Shown here one piece after another: positions 36,467 through 46,011 of a stretch of 64,000 nt of DNA. Under the pieces are notes generated by a model that saw nothing but the letters and a program-made list of their open reading frames with translations, ran no database searches and was not told the origin of the DNA. The stretch's first letter is position 1; each line of letters begins with the position of its first letter. Location: contig JARLJU010000362.1 in assembly GCA_031291055.1 (NCBI GenBank), forward strand, positions 124,001-188,000. The letters are read 5' to 3'. The DNA comes from Rudaea sp. (GTDB taxonomy: Bacteria > Pseudomonadota > Gammaproteobacteria > Xanthomonadales > Rhodanobacteraceae). The position numbers were made by a program, and so were the translations under genes.

Positions 36467-38140
36467 ATGCGTTGGCTGATCCGCCGCGTACTCAAGAAGG
36501 GCAAAGGGGCGGTCTCCTACGAAGAAGACGTCCACTACGGCGATGTCCTCACGATCGGGCGCGCCGCCGATCAGGCGATCTTCCTGCCCGACCTGCGCGC
36601 GGCACTGAATCACGCACGCATTACCCTGCTCGCCAGCGGACAATACAAGGTCGAATCGCTGATCCTTGCGGGCATTCGCGTCGACGGCGAGATCACCTAC
36701 GTCACGACGGCCGGCGCCGGCGCGGTGGTCGAGATCGGCAACACGCGCCTGACCCTGCTCGCCGCGGCGCAGGATTTCGACGGCGGTGTGGAAGTTTCCA
36801 CACTGGATAAAAGTGAACAAAGTGCCGAGAAGCAGAAACACGCAAAACCGACGCGCCTTAGCCAGACCGGCCTGAGCAAGCGCCGCCCGTCATGGATCCT
36901 GTTCGCCACGATTCTGGTGTTTGGGCTGGCGTTGCCGATGATCGGCCATTTCGTGCCCGGCTTCGGCGAAATGCTGCGGCACACGCCGTTGCCCAGCACT
37001 GCGAGCTGGAATCCCGGCACGCTCGATGCTGCCCATCATTTCTTCAGCGCCGATTGCACGAAGTGCCATCAGCATGCGTTCCTTACGGTGCGTGACAATG
37101 CCTGCCTTGCGTGCCACGCGAACACGGCGGCACATGCAGATCCGGTCAAGTTCAATCTCCCGCAGCTGGGCAACGCCGAGTGCCGCTCCTGCCACCAGGA
37201 TCACCAGGGGTTGCGCGGCCTGGTCCGCACCGATCAGCGCCTGTGCGCCGATTGTCATGCCGGGCTGAAGGCACGCACCAAGAATGCAAGCGCCTTCGAG
37301 GATGTGCGTGATTTCGGCACTGCGCATCCGGAGTTCAAGATCGACCTGCCGGCCTGGGATGCCGACGGCAAGTTCGCGCCGAAGCGGGTGACGTTCGCGA
37401 CCGACCTGCAAGAGAATTCGGGACTGAAGTTCAACCACCTCAAGCACCTGAAGGCCGAAGGGCTGAACGCACCCAAAGGCCATCGCGTGCTCGATTGCGT
37501 CAATTGCCATGTGCCCGATGCGGGCGGTGCCAAGATGCGCCCGGTGAATTTCGAAGCCATGTGTCACGACTGCCATACGCTGGGCTTCGATCCGCTCGCG
37601 CCCGATCGCGAAGTGCCGCATGGCAAGGTCAACGAAGTCATTTACATGCTGAACGAATACTATGCGCGGGTCGCCCTGGAAGGCGGTTATCAGGACCAGA
37701 AGTCGCCGGTCATCGTGCAGGAGCGGCGCCGTCCGGGCTCGCCGCCGCTGTCCCAGCAACAGCAGCAGGAAGCGCTGGCCTGGGCACGCGACCAGGCGCG
37801 CAGCGTGACCGAAAGCCTGTTCACCGGCCGCGCCTGCACGACCTGCCACAAGGTGGGCGCGCCGCGCGACCCGAACGATACCTGGCATATCGCGCCGGTG
37901 CGCGTATCCGGCGTGTGGTACACCGATGCGAAGTTCACCCACGCCAAGCACACCACGGTCAAGTGCGAGGATTGCCACGCCGCACGCAAGTCCGAGCGAG
38001 CCAGCGACCTGCTTATTCCCGGCATTGCCAATTGCCGCGCCTGTCATGGCGGCGCCTACGCCAAGGACAAGGTGGCAACGACGTGCATCGCCTGCCACGA
38101 CTATCATCAGTCGGCGACGCTGAAAATGGGTACGTTATAA
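36467..38140 (+). CDS. inner-membrane-anchored decahaem c-type cytochrome with FHA domain
   Basis: 557 residues. Residues about 20-105 form an FHA-like domain (LTIGRAADQAIFLPDLRAAL, NHARI, LAGIRVDGEI), which is normally a phosphothreonine-binding cytoplasmic module. A single transmembrane helix spans residues 142-163 (SWILFATILVFGLALPMIGHF). Residues 195-557 contain ten CXXCH haem-binding sites, at 197, 213, 239, 260, 344, 366, 457, 500, 523 and 540. Ten c haems fit a periplasmic electron wire of MtrA/NrfB-like size. There is no cleavable signal peptide; the helix acts as anchor, leaving the FHA domain in the cytosol. Confidence 0.9.
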   Translation: MRWLIRRVLKKGKGAVSYEEDVHYGDVLTIGRAADQAIFLPDLRAALNHARITLLASGQYKVESLILAGIRVDGEITYVTTAGAGAVVEIGNTRLTLLAAAQDFDGGVEVSTLDKSEQSAEKQKHAKPTRLSQTGLSKRRPSWILFATILVFGLALPMIGHFVPGFGEMLRHTPLPSTASWNPGTLDAAHHFFSADCTKCHQHAFLTVRDNACLACHANTAAHADPVKFNLPQLGNAECRSCHQDHQGLRGLVRTDQRLCADCHAGLKARTKNASAFEDVRDFGTAHPEFKIDLPAWDADGKFAPKRVTFATDLQENSGLKFNHLKHLKAEGLNAPKGHRVLDCVNCHVPDAGGAKMRPVNFEAMCHDCHTLGFDPLAPDREVPHGKVNEVIYMLNEYYARVALEGGYQDQKSPVIVQERRRPGSPPLSQQQQQEALAWARDQARSVTESLFTGRACTTCHKVGAPRDPNDTWHIAPVRVSGVWYTDAKFTHAKHTTVKCEDCHAARKSERASDLLIPGIANCRACHGGAYAKDKVATTCIACHDYHQSATLKMGTL

Positions 38141-38234
38141 TTGCGCGTGCGCTATGATGCAGGCACAGGAAAAACTTCGGCGTCCGGCGTGTGACCGCGC
38201 CGGGCTCGGACAGCGCACTCGGGGAGGAGGAGCG

Positions 38235-40283
38235 ATGGGGAGATTACAGTTCCGCTTGCTGGCCTTGGCCGCGGCCTTGACGCTGGCCGCGTGCGGCGGT
38301 GGCAGCAATTCCGGCAGTCCCGTCGGGACATCGCCGCCCACGCAACCGCAACCAACGCCGGATTCCGGCTGCAATGGCTCCTGCGCGACTGCCCAATCAC
38401 TGTTGAACCCCACCGATGTGCAGACCATCATCGCCCAGGCAGCCTTCGAGGCGCAGGCGCAGGGCAAGCCCGCGATCATCGCCGTGGTCGATCGCGTGGG
38501 CAATGTCCTGGCCGTCTACAAGATGGCCGGCGCGCCGGCACTGACGACCATCACCTCGCAGCGCGGCGTGAGCGGCGGCCTGGAAAATCTGCAGGTCCCC
38601 GGCGAACTTGCCGCGATCGCCAAGGCCGTTACCGGCGCTTACCTGTCGTCCGAAGGCAATGCATTCTCGACCCGCACCGCCAGCCAGATCGTGCAGGAAC
38701 ATTTCAATCCCGGCGATCTGGGTACGCCGGGCGGCCCGCTGTTCGGGGTGCAATTCTCGCAACTGCCCTGCTCTGATCTTTCGCAGCGATTCGCAACCGG
38801 TGCTGGCGTAGGCGCCGGACCGCACCGTTCGCCGCTGGGCCTTTCCGCAGACCCGGGCGGTTTTCCGTTGTACAAGGGCGGCACGCCGGTGGGCGGCGTT
38901 GGCGTCGCCGCCGATGGCATCTATGGTCTGGATCCCGATGTCCAGGTCATCGATCACGACATCGACGAATACATCGCCATGGCGGCCACGTACGGCTATG
39001 GCGCGCCAGCCGCACGCCGCGCCGACACGATCACCGCTGGCGGCATCACGCTGCGTTTCACCGATGTGGAATATGCGGGACTGGCGACCCAGCCGGCGAG
39101 CGCACCTGCGTACACCGCGCTGACGGGCAGTCTGCTCAAGGTGCCCGGCTATTCCGATGGCGCCATCCTAGCCGGTACCGCTTTCGGCCAGACCAATTCC
39201 GGCATACGCCCGGACACCACCCTGTATCCCGGCACCGACGCGTTCGTCATCGACGACGGTAACGGCAACAATCGTTACACCCCGAAGGCCGGCACCGACG
39301 GCAGCAATGCACTTACCGCAACCGAAGTGCAGACTCTCGTGCAGCAGGCCTTGATGATCGCCAACCGCGCGCGTGCCCAGATTCGGAACCCGCTCGGCAG
39401 TCAGGCGCGGGTGTCGGTCTCCGTCGTCGATACCAATGGCGTGGCACTCGCCGTCGCGCGCACTCGCGACGCACCGATTTTCGGTACGGACGTCTCGCTG
39501 CAGAAGGCGCGTACGGCGGCATTCAACTCAGGCGCGTACGCGGCGAACGACCTGGCCACGGCGACGGCGCCCACCCCGCTGATGACGCCGGCGGCTGCCG
39601 ACTACCTCGCCGACGCCGTCGACCTGAATGCGGGAACGGTGAAGTTCACCACGACGACGACGAGCCTCCTCAACACCTACGTCACCCGCCTGCGCAGTTT
39701 CCTCGGCCTGCCGAATGCACTGGGCGACGGCGCCATCGCATTTACCGACCGCGCCGGTGGCAACATGGCACGGCCGTTCTATCCGGACGGCGTCGACGGC
39801 AACCCACCGGGACCGTTCAGCTACCCGCTGGCGCAATGGAGTCCGTTCAAGGTCGGCCAGCAACTTGACCTCGTCTACAACCGCCTCGCCGTGCACGTCG
39901 CTTTCTACCTGCAGCAGGTCGGCCTCACCGTGTCGCTCAACGGCACCACGTTGCCGGCACTCGGCGACGTTGCGCAAAATTGCACAGGTATACAGCGCCT
40001 GCCGAACGGTATCCAGATCTTCCCTGGCAGCGTACCGATCTATCGCGGCAATGTTCTCGTCGGTGGCATCGGCGTGTCGGGCGACGGCGTGGACCAGGAC
40101 GACATGGTCAGCTTCCTCGGCCTGTACAACGCAGGCGTGGCGCTTGCCGGCAAGATCGCCAACGCGCCGCCGGCCATGCGCGCCGATCAGCTGGCACCGC
40201 AGGGCTCGCACCTGCGCTATGTGCAATGTCCACAGGCGCCGTTCCTGGACACGAACGCCTCCAATGTCTGCGAGGGCAAGTGA
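38235..40283 (+). CDS. lipoprotein with two GlcG/HbpS-like domains
   Basis: 682 residues from the ATG at 38235 (GGAGGAGGAGC directly upstream). The lipobox LTLAAC predicts lipid anchoring. Two domains are of the GlcG/HbpS type: the first about residues 55-230 (NPTDVQTIIAQAAFEAQAQ, AVVDRVGNVLAVYKM, LPCSDLSQRF) and the second about 355-600 (TATEVQTLVQQALMIANRA, VVDTNGVALAVARTRDAP, AFYLQQVGL). HbpS and related proteins bind haem or cobalamin; here the domains could hold a cofactor or act as a scaffold. The gene lies between the decahaem genes and is probably part of an outer membrane complex. Confidence 0.8.
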   Translation: MGRLQFRLLALAAALTLAACGGGSNSGSPVGTSPPTQPQPTPDSGCNGSCATAQSLLNPTDVQTIIAQAAFEAQAQGKPAIIAVVDRVGNVLAVYKMAGAPALTTITSQRGVSGGLENLQVPGELAAIAKAVTGAYLSSEGNAFSTRTASQIVQEHFNPGDLGTPGGPLFGVQFSQLPCSDLSQRFATGAGVGAGPHRSPLGLSADPGGFPLYKGGTPVGGVGVAADGIYGLDPDVQVIDHDIDEYIAMAATYGYGAPAARRADTITAGGITLRFTDVEYAGLATQPASAPAYTALTGSLLKVPGYSDGAILAGTAFGQTNSGIRPDTTLYPGTDAFVIDDGNGNNRYTPKAGTDGSNALTATEVQTLVQQALMIANRARAQIRNPLGSQARVSVSVVDTNGVALAVARTRDAPIFGTDVSLQKARTAAFNSGAYAANDLATATAPTPLMTPAAADYLADAVDLNAGTVKFTTTTTSLLNTYVTRLRSFLGLPNALGDGAIAFTDRAGGNMARPFYPDGVDGNPPGPFSYPLAQWSPFKVGQQLDLVYNRLAVHVAFYLQQVGLTVSLNGTTLPALGDVAQNCTGIQRLPNGIQIFPGSVPIYRGNVLVGGIGVSGDGVDQDDMVSFLGLYNAGVALAGKIANAPPAMRADQLAPQGSHLRYVQCPQAPFLDTNASNVCEGK

Positions 40284-40284
40284 T

Positions 40285-42117
40285 ATGCGCGCCGAACTTC
40301 GCTCCCGCATCGTTTGTGCAAGCATCGGTATAGCAACAATTGCGGCATTCTGCACAAATTCCCGTGTAGTCGCGCAGCAGGCGACTGCGGTAGTACCGGG
40401 CGTACTCGAGGTGCTCGGCATCCTGCCGGCACCGACTTACGATCCGGCCGAATCGCAGATTCCGCGCCGGCGCCCGGGCCATGCCTACGAGCCGCCGCCG
40501 GAATTCAACGTGCAGAACCCTGATGGCCTGCCGCCGGCACCGGTCGATCAGGCCGGCGCGTTTCTGCCGGTGCCGGACCGCTGGCGCATCATGGAAGCCC
40601 TGGGCTTCAAGTTTCCCCTGACCGACCCCTACAACCAGAACGTGCTCAAGGGCGACAAGCCGATCGACGGCAAGGATCACTTCCTCGCCCTGAGCTTCAT
40701 TTCCGACAGCTTCATCAAGGAGCAAAGCACGCCGCTGCCCGTAGGTCCGCAAGGCACCGGACGCGCCGGCGAAATCGATGTGCTCGGCCACGTCAATCAA
40801 GCGGCATTCGTGCAGAATTTCATCGCCAGCGCCGACTATTACATCGGCGACACCACATTCAAGCCGCCGGAGATCGAATACAAGGCCACGCTCGCGGTCG
40901 ACTACAACCGCGTCAATACCCAGGAAGCCCGGTCGCTGCAGATCGATCCGCGGCTCGGCGAGGATCGCGACGACGGCTTCGTGGGCGTGCAGGAGCTGTG
41001 GGTAGACAAGCATCTGCGCAACCTGGATTCGCGCTACGACTTCGACAGCCTGCGCATCGGCATCCAACCTTTTTCGACCGACTTCCGCGGCTTCCTGTTC
41101 CAGGACAGCGAACCGGGAATCCGCCTGTTCGGCGACCGCGACAACAACCGCTGGCAATACAACCTCGCCTATTTCCGTCGACTGGAAAAGGACCTCAACT
41201 CCGGCCTGAACGATGTCACCAAGGCACCCCGGCATGACGACATCCTGCTGGGCAACCTGTATCGCCAGGATTTCCCCTGGACCGGATTCACCTCGCAGGC
41301 AACGGTCGTCTTCAACCACAACAGTGATGATCGTTTCTACGACTCCAACGGTTTCATCGAGCGCCCGGCCGCGATCGGCCTGCAGCTACCGCGCACTTAT
41401 GACGTCGCCTACCTGGGCTACAACGGCGATGGCCACATCGGCCGCCTCAATCTGACCGCATCCACCTACTACCTCATTGGGCACCAATCGCACGGTATAT
41501 TCGTGGAAGAAGAGCAGCAGATCCGCGCCGGATTCGCTGCGGCAGAAGCCTCGATGGATTTCGATTGGATCCGCGTGCGCCTTTCCGGTGCGTATGCCAG
41601 CGGCGACAAGAATCCCTATAGTGACCGTGCCACAGGCTTCGACTCGATCCTGGAGAATCCGATCTTCGCCGGCGCCGATACCAGCTACTGGATCAGCCAG
41701 GGCATTCCGCTGATCGGTGGCGGTGGCGTGGCCTTGACCCAGCCCAACGGCATGCTGCCGGACCTGCGCAGCTCGAATGCGCAGGGCCAGTCGAATTTCG
41801 ACAACCCCGGCCTGCGCCTGATCGGCCTCGGCGCCGATTTCGACATCGCTCCCACCTCGCGCGTATCCGGCAATCTCAACGAGCTGTGGTTCGACAACAC
41901 GGCGACATTGGAAGCCGCGCGTCAGCAGGCCAATATCGGCCGCAGCATCGGCACCGATGCGTCGGTCGCCTGGATCTATCGGCCATTTTTCACCCAGAAC
42001 GTCGTCGTGCGGCTGTCGGGCGCGGCACTGTTGCCTGGCTCGGGCTTCAAGAGTCTCTACGGTACGGACCACTCGGTCTACTACTCAGTGCTGGCCAACG
42101 TGATTCTGACCTATTAG
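40285..42117 (+). CDS. outer membrane beta-barrel (porin-like) protein
   Basis: 610 residues with a signal peptide (SRIVCASIGIATIAAFCTNSRVVA) and a C-terminal pattern ending in YYSVLANVILTY, typical of outer membrane barrel proteins, with an aromatic last residue. After a proline-rich region (RRPGHAYEPPPEFNVQNP) amphipathic strands alternate with loops rich in Asp and Asn (NTFIAS-type turns, DSLRIGIQPFSTDFRG, RLNLTASTYYLIG). It has no haem site. It starts one base after the previous stop and ends 9 nt before the decahaem/propeller gene, so it is the natural candidate for the outer membrane sheath of a porin-cytochrome conduit. Confidence 0.8.
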   Translation: MRAELRSRIVCASIGIATIAAFCTNSRVVAQQATAVVPGVLEVLGILPAPTYDPAESQIPRRRPGHAYEPPPEFNVQNPDGLPPAPVDQAGAFLPVPDRWRIMEALGFKFPLTDPYNQNVLKGDKPIDGKDHFLALSFISDSFIKEQSTPLPVGPQGTGRAGEIDVLGHVNQAAFVQNFIASADYYIGDTTFKPPEIEYKATLAVDYNRVNTQEARSLQIDPRLGEDRDDGFVGVQELWVDKHLRNLDSRYDFDSLRIGIQPFSTDFRGFLFQDSEPGIRLFGDRDNNRWQYNLAYFRRLEKDLNSGLNDVTKAPRHDDILLGNLYRQDFPWTGFTSQATVVFNHNSDDRFYDSNGFIERPAAIGLQLPRTYDVAYLGYNGDGHIGRLNLTASTYYLIGHQSHGIFVEEEQQIRAGFAAAEASMDFDWIRVRLSGAYASGDKNPYSDRATGFDSILENPIFAGADTSYWISQGIPLIGGGGVALTQPNGMLPDLRSSNAQGQSNFDNPGLRLIGLGADFDIAPTSRVSGNLNELWFDNTATLEAARQQANIGRSIGTDASVAWIYRPFFTQNVVVRLSGAALLPGSGFKSLYGTDHSVYYSVLANVILTY

Positions 42118-42126
42118 GGGGCGGCC

Positions 42127-45100
42127 ATGACGACGAATGGTCAGACATCTTTTCGCGCAATCCTGTCGCCGGATTCGGTCTGGACAAGAGGGTTGATCCA
42201 GGCATCGCTGTTGTTGATCGCCTGCTTTGCGGCGCCGGCCATTGCCAGCGAAGAAGAAGCCGTGTTGCGCACTTACGCCGCAGCTCCGGCGGCCCCGGCA
42301 TTCCAGACCTGGGACGACGCCGGAAAGAAATCCGCGGGCTGCGTATCCTGCCACACGAAGTCCGACCGCAAGACGATGCATGCGAACGAGGCCGTGGTGC
42401 TTGGCTGTACCGATTGCCACGGCGGTGATGCGAATATCTTCGCGCCTTCGGGACAGACCTACTCCGCCGACGATCATCACGATGCGCGCGACTGGTCGAC
42501 CGACTATCGCGGCACGATGGACAAGGCGCATGTGCTGCCGCGCTTCCCGGAGCATTGGGAAACGAGCGCCAATCCCCAGCGCAGCTATGCGTGGTGGATG
42601 AAGGAATCGCCCGAATTCGTGCGTTTCATCAATCCCGGCGACCTGCGCGCCGCGAACGAAGCCTGCGGCGCGTGCCACCTGCCCGTGATCCAGGCCAACC
42701 AGAAGAGCCTGATGGCCAACGCCGCGATGTTCTGGGGCGCGGCCGCATACAACAATGGAATTCTGCCCTACAAGCATTCGGTACTGGGCGAAGCCTACAC
42801 GCGCGGCGGCGTGGGCGCGACAACCGACAGCCAGATCGAACCGGATGCCAACATGCAGAAGCACGGCATCCTGCCAAAGATCTACCCGATGCCAACCTGG
42901 GAAACCACGCCGCCGGCCGATCTGTTCCGCGTGTTCGAGCGCGGCGGCCGCAACATCGGCACGATCTTCCCCGAAATCGGCCTGCCCGATGAGTCCGGCC
43001 TGATCCAGCGCCTGGAAGAACCCGGCCGCCCGGACATCAAGCAATCCAACCGCGGGCCCGGCACAGGACAGCGCGTCGCGATTCCCGTGCTGAACATCGT
43101 CAAGACGCGCCTCAACGATCCGTTCATCTGGATGCTCGGCACGAACGACAATCCGGGCGACTTCCGCTCTTCGGGCTGCTCGGCATGCCATGTTGTATAC
43201 GCCAACGACCGCGATACCTTCCATTCGGCGATCTACGCCAAGTACGGCAACATGGGCCAGTCGCAGCAGGCGGACCCGACGATTTCGCACAGCGAATCCG
43301 GACATCCGCTCAAGCACGAATTCACCCGCCAGATTCCGACCAGCCAGTGCATGATCTGCCACATGCACCAGCCGAACATGTTCATCAACACGATGCTCGG
43401 CTTCACGATGTGGGACTACGAGTCCGACGCGCCGTTCATGTGGCCGCAGAAGCAGAAATATCCGAGCGACGAGGAAGCGCGCAAGATCCTGGATCGCAAT
43501 CCGGAGGAAGCGGCGATCCGCGGCAAGTGGGGCGACCTGAATTTCCTCAAGGACGACAGCCTGCAGAATCCACAGTTGCACGATACCCAGTTCGCCGACT
43601 ACCACGGCCACGGCTGGAATTTCCGCGGCGTCTACGCGCGCGATCGCAAGGGCGACCTGCTCGACAAGAACCGCCAGATCGTCGCCGCCGACGATCCGGA
43701 CAAGTGGAAGAAAACGGTGCACCTGCAGTCGATCCACGTCGACGTCGGCATGCAATGCGTGGATTGCCATTACGCGCAGGACAATCATGGCGACGGCTAC
43801 GTCAAGGCCGAGGTCATGGGTGCGGTCGAGATCCAGTGCCAGGATTGCCACGGTACGGTCGACAGGCTCCCCACACTGAAGACTTCAGGTCCGGCCGCTT
43901 CACCCTATGGCAAGGATTTGCTGCTGATCCGCAATCCGGATGGCAAGAAACGCTTCGAGTGGGACGGCGGCAAATTGATCCAGCGCTCGGCCGTGACGCC
44001 GGGACTGGAATGGACGGTCGCCCTGCTCAAGAACGATTCCGTTCCGGGCGCGCCCGGCTACGACGCCAAAGCCGTGCGTGCGCACACCGTCGCGATGAAT
44101 CCAGACACGCAGCGCTGGGGCGCGGATGTGCCGAAGGAGCAACGTGCGCACAGCGAAGACAAGATGCTGTGTTATACCTGCCACACTTCGTGGACGACCA
44201 GCTGCGGCGGCTGCCATCTGCCGATCCAGGCCAACTGGAAGACCGAACGGCACAAGTACGAAGGCGGCGAATCGCGCAACTTCGCCACCTACAATCCGCA
44301 GGTCGCGCGCGACGACATGTTCTTCCTCGGCGTGCATGGCGAAATCAAGGATCACAAGATCGCGCCGGTGCGCTCGTCGTCGGCGCTGATACTTTCGTCT
44401 ACGAATATCAATCGCGAAAAAATATACATCCAGCAGCCGCCGATCTCGTCCGCGGGCTATTCCTCGCAGGCCTTCGCGCCGCATTATCCGCACACCGAAC
44501 GCAGGACCGAAACCAAGGATTGCGACGACTGCCATCTGGCGAAGGCAAACGACAACAATGCGATCATGGCGCAGCTGCTCCTGCTCGGCACCAAGTTCAT
44601 CGATTTTGTCGGCTACAACGCCTGGGTCGGTGAAGCCGGTGGGGTCGGCGCCGTACAGGTCACCGAGTGGGATGAGCCGCAGGCCGTAATCGGCAGCTAT
44701 CTGCACAAGTATGCGTATCCAGACTGGTTCAAGGCGCATGAGGACCGGGGCGAGAAATTACAGACCGCTGTCGAGCACTCGGCGGGCACGTCCGATTGTC
44801 TGCAGTTGCGCGGCGAATACCTGTACGTGGCCGAAGGCGCAAAGGGCATGCGCGTCTACGACGTTGCCAGCATCGCGAACAAGGGCTTTTCGGAAAAGAT
44901 CATCACCGCGCCGTTCTCTCCGCTGGGTCAGGACACCCACATCGCCAGCAAGAATGCGACCTGTGTCGTGCTGGCGACCACGCAGCCGGTGGATCCGGCG
45001 CGCAACAAGAGCGAGCTGATGCAGGGCGCGAATCAGGAACAGCTGATGCATCCGATCTACAGCTACGCGTTCATCACCGACGCCGAAGAAGGCCTGATCG

Positions 45101-46011
45101 CGACCGACATCGCCACCCTGCACGACCGTGAGCCGCGCAACAACTTCCTCAAGCGCCAGCTCACCTGGAACGAGAACGGCGTGCTCAAGGGTGCACGTCA
45201 CCTGGCGATCGCCGGCAGCATCTTCTACGTATCTGCCGACGCCGGCGTCGTCGTCGTCGACATGGCTGATCCGCTCAAGCCGCGCTATGTCGCAACGATT
45301 CCGATCGTCGACCCGCACGCGGCACAGGTGCAGTTCCGCTATCTGTTCGTCACCGCGAAGGACGGCTTGCACGTCGTCGATGTCACCCATACCGATCAGC
45401 CGCGCGAAGTGGCGAGCGGCTTCGTGCCGCTGCGCGACGCGCACAAGCTGCACGTTGCCCGCACCTACGCCTATGTCGCCGACGGAGCAGACGGTCTTGC
45501 CATCATCGACGTGACCAACCCGGAGAAACCCTTCGTCTACCAGATGTTCAACGCCGGCGGGAAGATCAACGACGCGCATGATGTTGTCGTCTCGACAACC
45601 AACGCTTCGCTGTATGCCTACGTCGCCGACGGCAAGAACGGGCTCAAGGTCCTGCAATTGACCAGCCCCGAATCGCAGCCGAAGTTCTATGGCTTCAGCC
45701 CCGACCCGCAGCCCGCATTGATCGCGTGGTACCCGACCAGGAACCCTGCCCTGTCGCTGTCGCGCGGCCTGGAACGCGACCGCGCCGTCGACGAAACCGG
45801 CAATCAGATCGCCATCTTCGGACGCATCGGCGGCCGTCCGTTCCATCTGGACGAGATGCAGAAACTGTATCTGAACAAGGATGGCAAGCCGTGGTTTGTG
45901 ACCGACGATCCAAACGAAGGCAAGAACCATCCAGCGACTGCCGCCAAGGAAGACAAGCCGCTCGAAGTGAAGGCAGCGGCGAGCGGGTATGCCACCGGAT
46001 TGGTGCATTGA
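42127..46011 (+). CDS. exported decahaem c-type cytochrome with C-terminal LVIVD beta-propeller
   Basis: 1294 residues with a signal peptide (RGLIQASLLLIACFAAPAIA, cleavage after residue 40). Ten CXXCH sites are at residues 72, 94, 180, 351, 408, 544, 571, 682, 693 and 799. Residues about 860-1190 form an LVIVD-type beta-propeller of six or so blades (YLYVAEGAKGMRVYDVASIA, FYVSADAGVVVVDMADPLKP, YAYVADGADGLAIIDVTNPE, YAYVADGKNGLKVLQLTSP). It is the largest protein in the cluster and is likely periplasmic or on the cell surface. The propeller could dock to the barrel protein or bind a partner. The haem spacing is irregular, unlike a tandem duplication. I do not recognise a characterised enzyme. 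Confidence 0.9.
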   Translation: MTTNGQTSFRAILSPDSVWTRGLIQASLLLIACFAAPAIASEEEAVLRTYAAAPAAPAFQTWDDAGKKSAGCVSCHTKSDRKTMHANEAVVLGCTDCHGGDANIFAPSGQTYSADDHHDARDWSTDYRGTMDKAHVLPRFPEHWETSANPQRSYAWWMKESPEFVRFINPGDLRAANEACGACHLPVIQANQKSLMANAAMFWGAAAYNNGILPYKHSVLGEAYTRGGVGATTDSQIEPDANMQKHGILPKIYPMPTWETTPPADLFRVFERGGRNIGTIFPEIGLPDESGLIQRLEEPGRPDIKQSNRGPGTGQRVAIPVLNIVKTRLNDPFIWMLGTNDNPGDFRSSGCSACHVVYANDRDTFHSAIYAKYGNMGQSQQADPTISHSESGHPLKHEFTRQIPTSQCMICHMHQPNMFINTMLGFTMWDYESDAPFMWPQKQKYPSDEEARKILDRNPEEAAIRGKWGDLNFLKDDSLQNPQLHDTQFADYHGHGWNFRGVYARDRKGDLLDKNRQIVAADDPDKWKKTVHLQSIHVDVGMQCVDCHYAQDNHGDGYVKAEVMGAVEIQCQDCHGTVDRLPTLKTSGPAASPYGKDLLLIRNPDGKKRFEWDGGKLIQRSAVTPGLEWTVALLKNDSVPGAPGYDAKAVRAHTVAMNPDTQRWGADVPKEQRAHSEDKMLCYTCHTSWTTSCGGCHLPIQANWKTERHKYEGGESRNFATYNPQVARDDMFFLGVHGEIKDHKIAPVRSSSALILSSTNINREKIYIQQPPISSAGYSSQAFAPHYPHTERRTETKDCDDCHLAKANDNNAIMAQLLLLGTKFIDFVGYNAWVGEAGGVGAVQVTEWDEPQAVIGSYLHKYAYPDWFKAHEDRGEKLQTAVEHSAGTSDCLQLRGEYLYVAEGAKGMRVYDVASIANKGFSEKIITAPFSPLGQDTHIASKNATCVVLATTQPVDPARNKSELMQGANQEQLMHPIYSYAFITDAEEGLIATDIATLHDREPRNNFLKRQLTWNENGVLKGARHLAIAGSIFYVSADAGVVVVDMADPLKPRYVATIPIVDPHAAQVQFRYLFVTAKDGLHVVDVTHTDQPREVASGFVPLRDAHKLHVARTYAYVADGADGLAIIDVTNPEKPFVYQMFNAGGKINDAHDVVVSTTNASLYAYVADGKNGLKVLQLTSPESQPKFYGFSPDPQPALIAWYPTRNPALSLSRGLERDRAVDETGNQIAIFGRIGGRPFHLDEMQKLYLNKDGKPWFVTDDPNEGKNHPATAAKEDKPLEVKAAASGYATGLVH

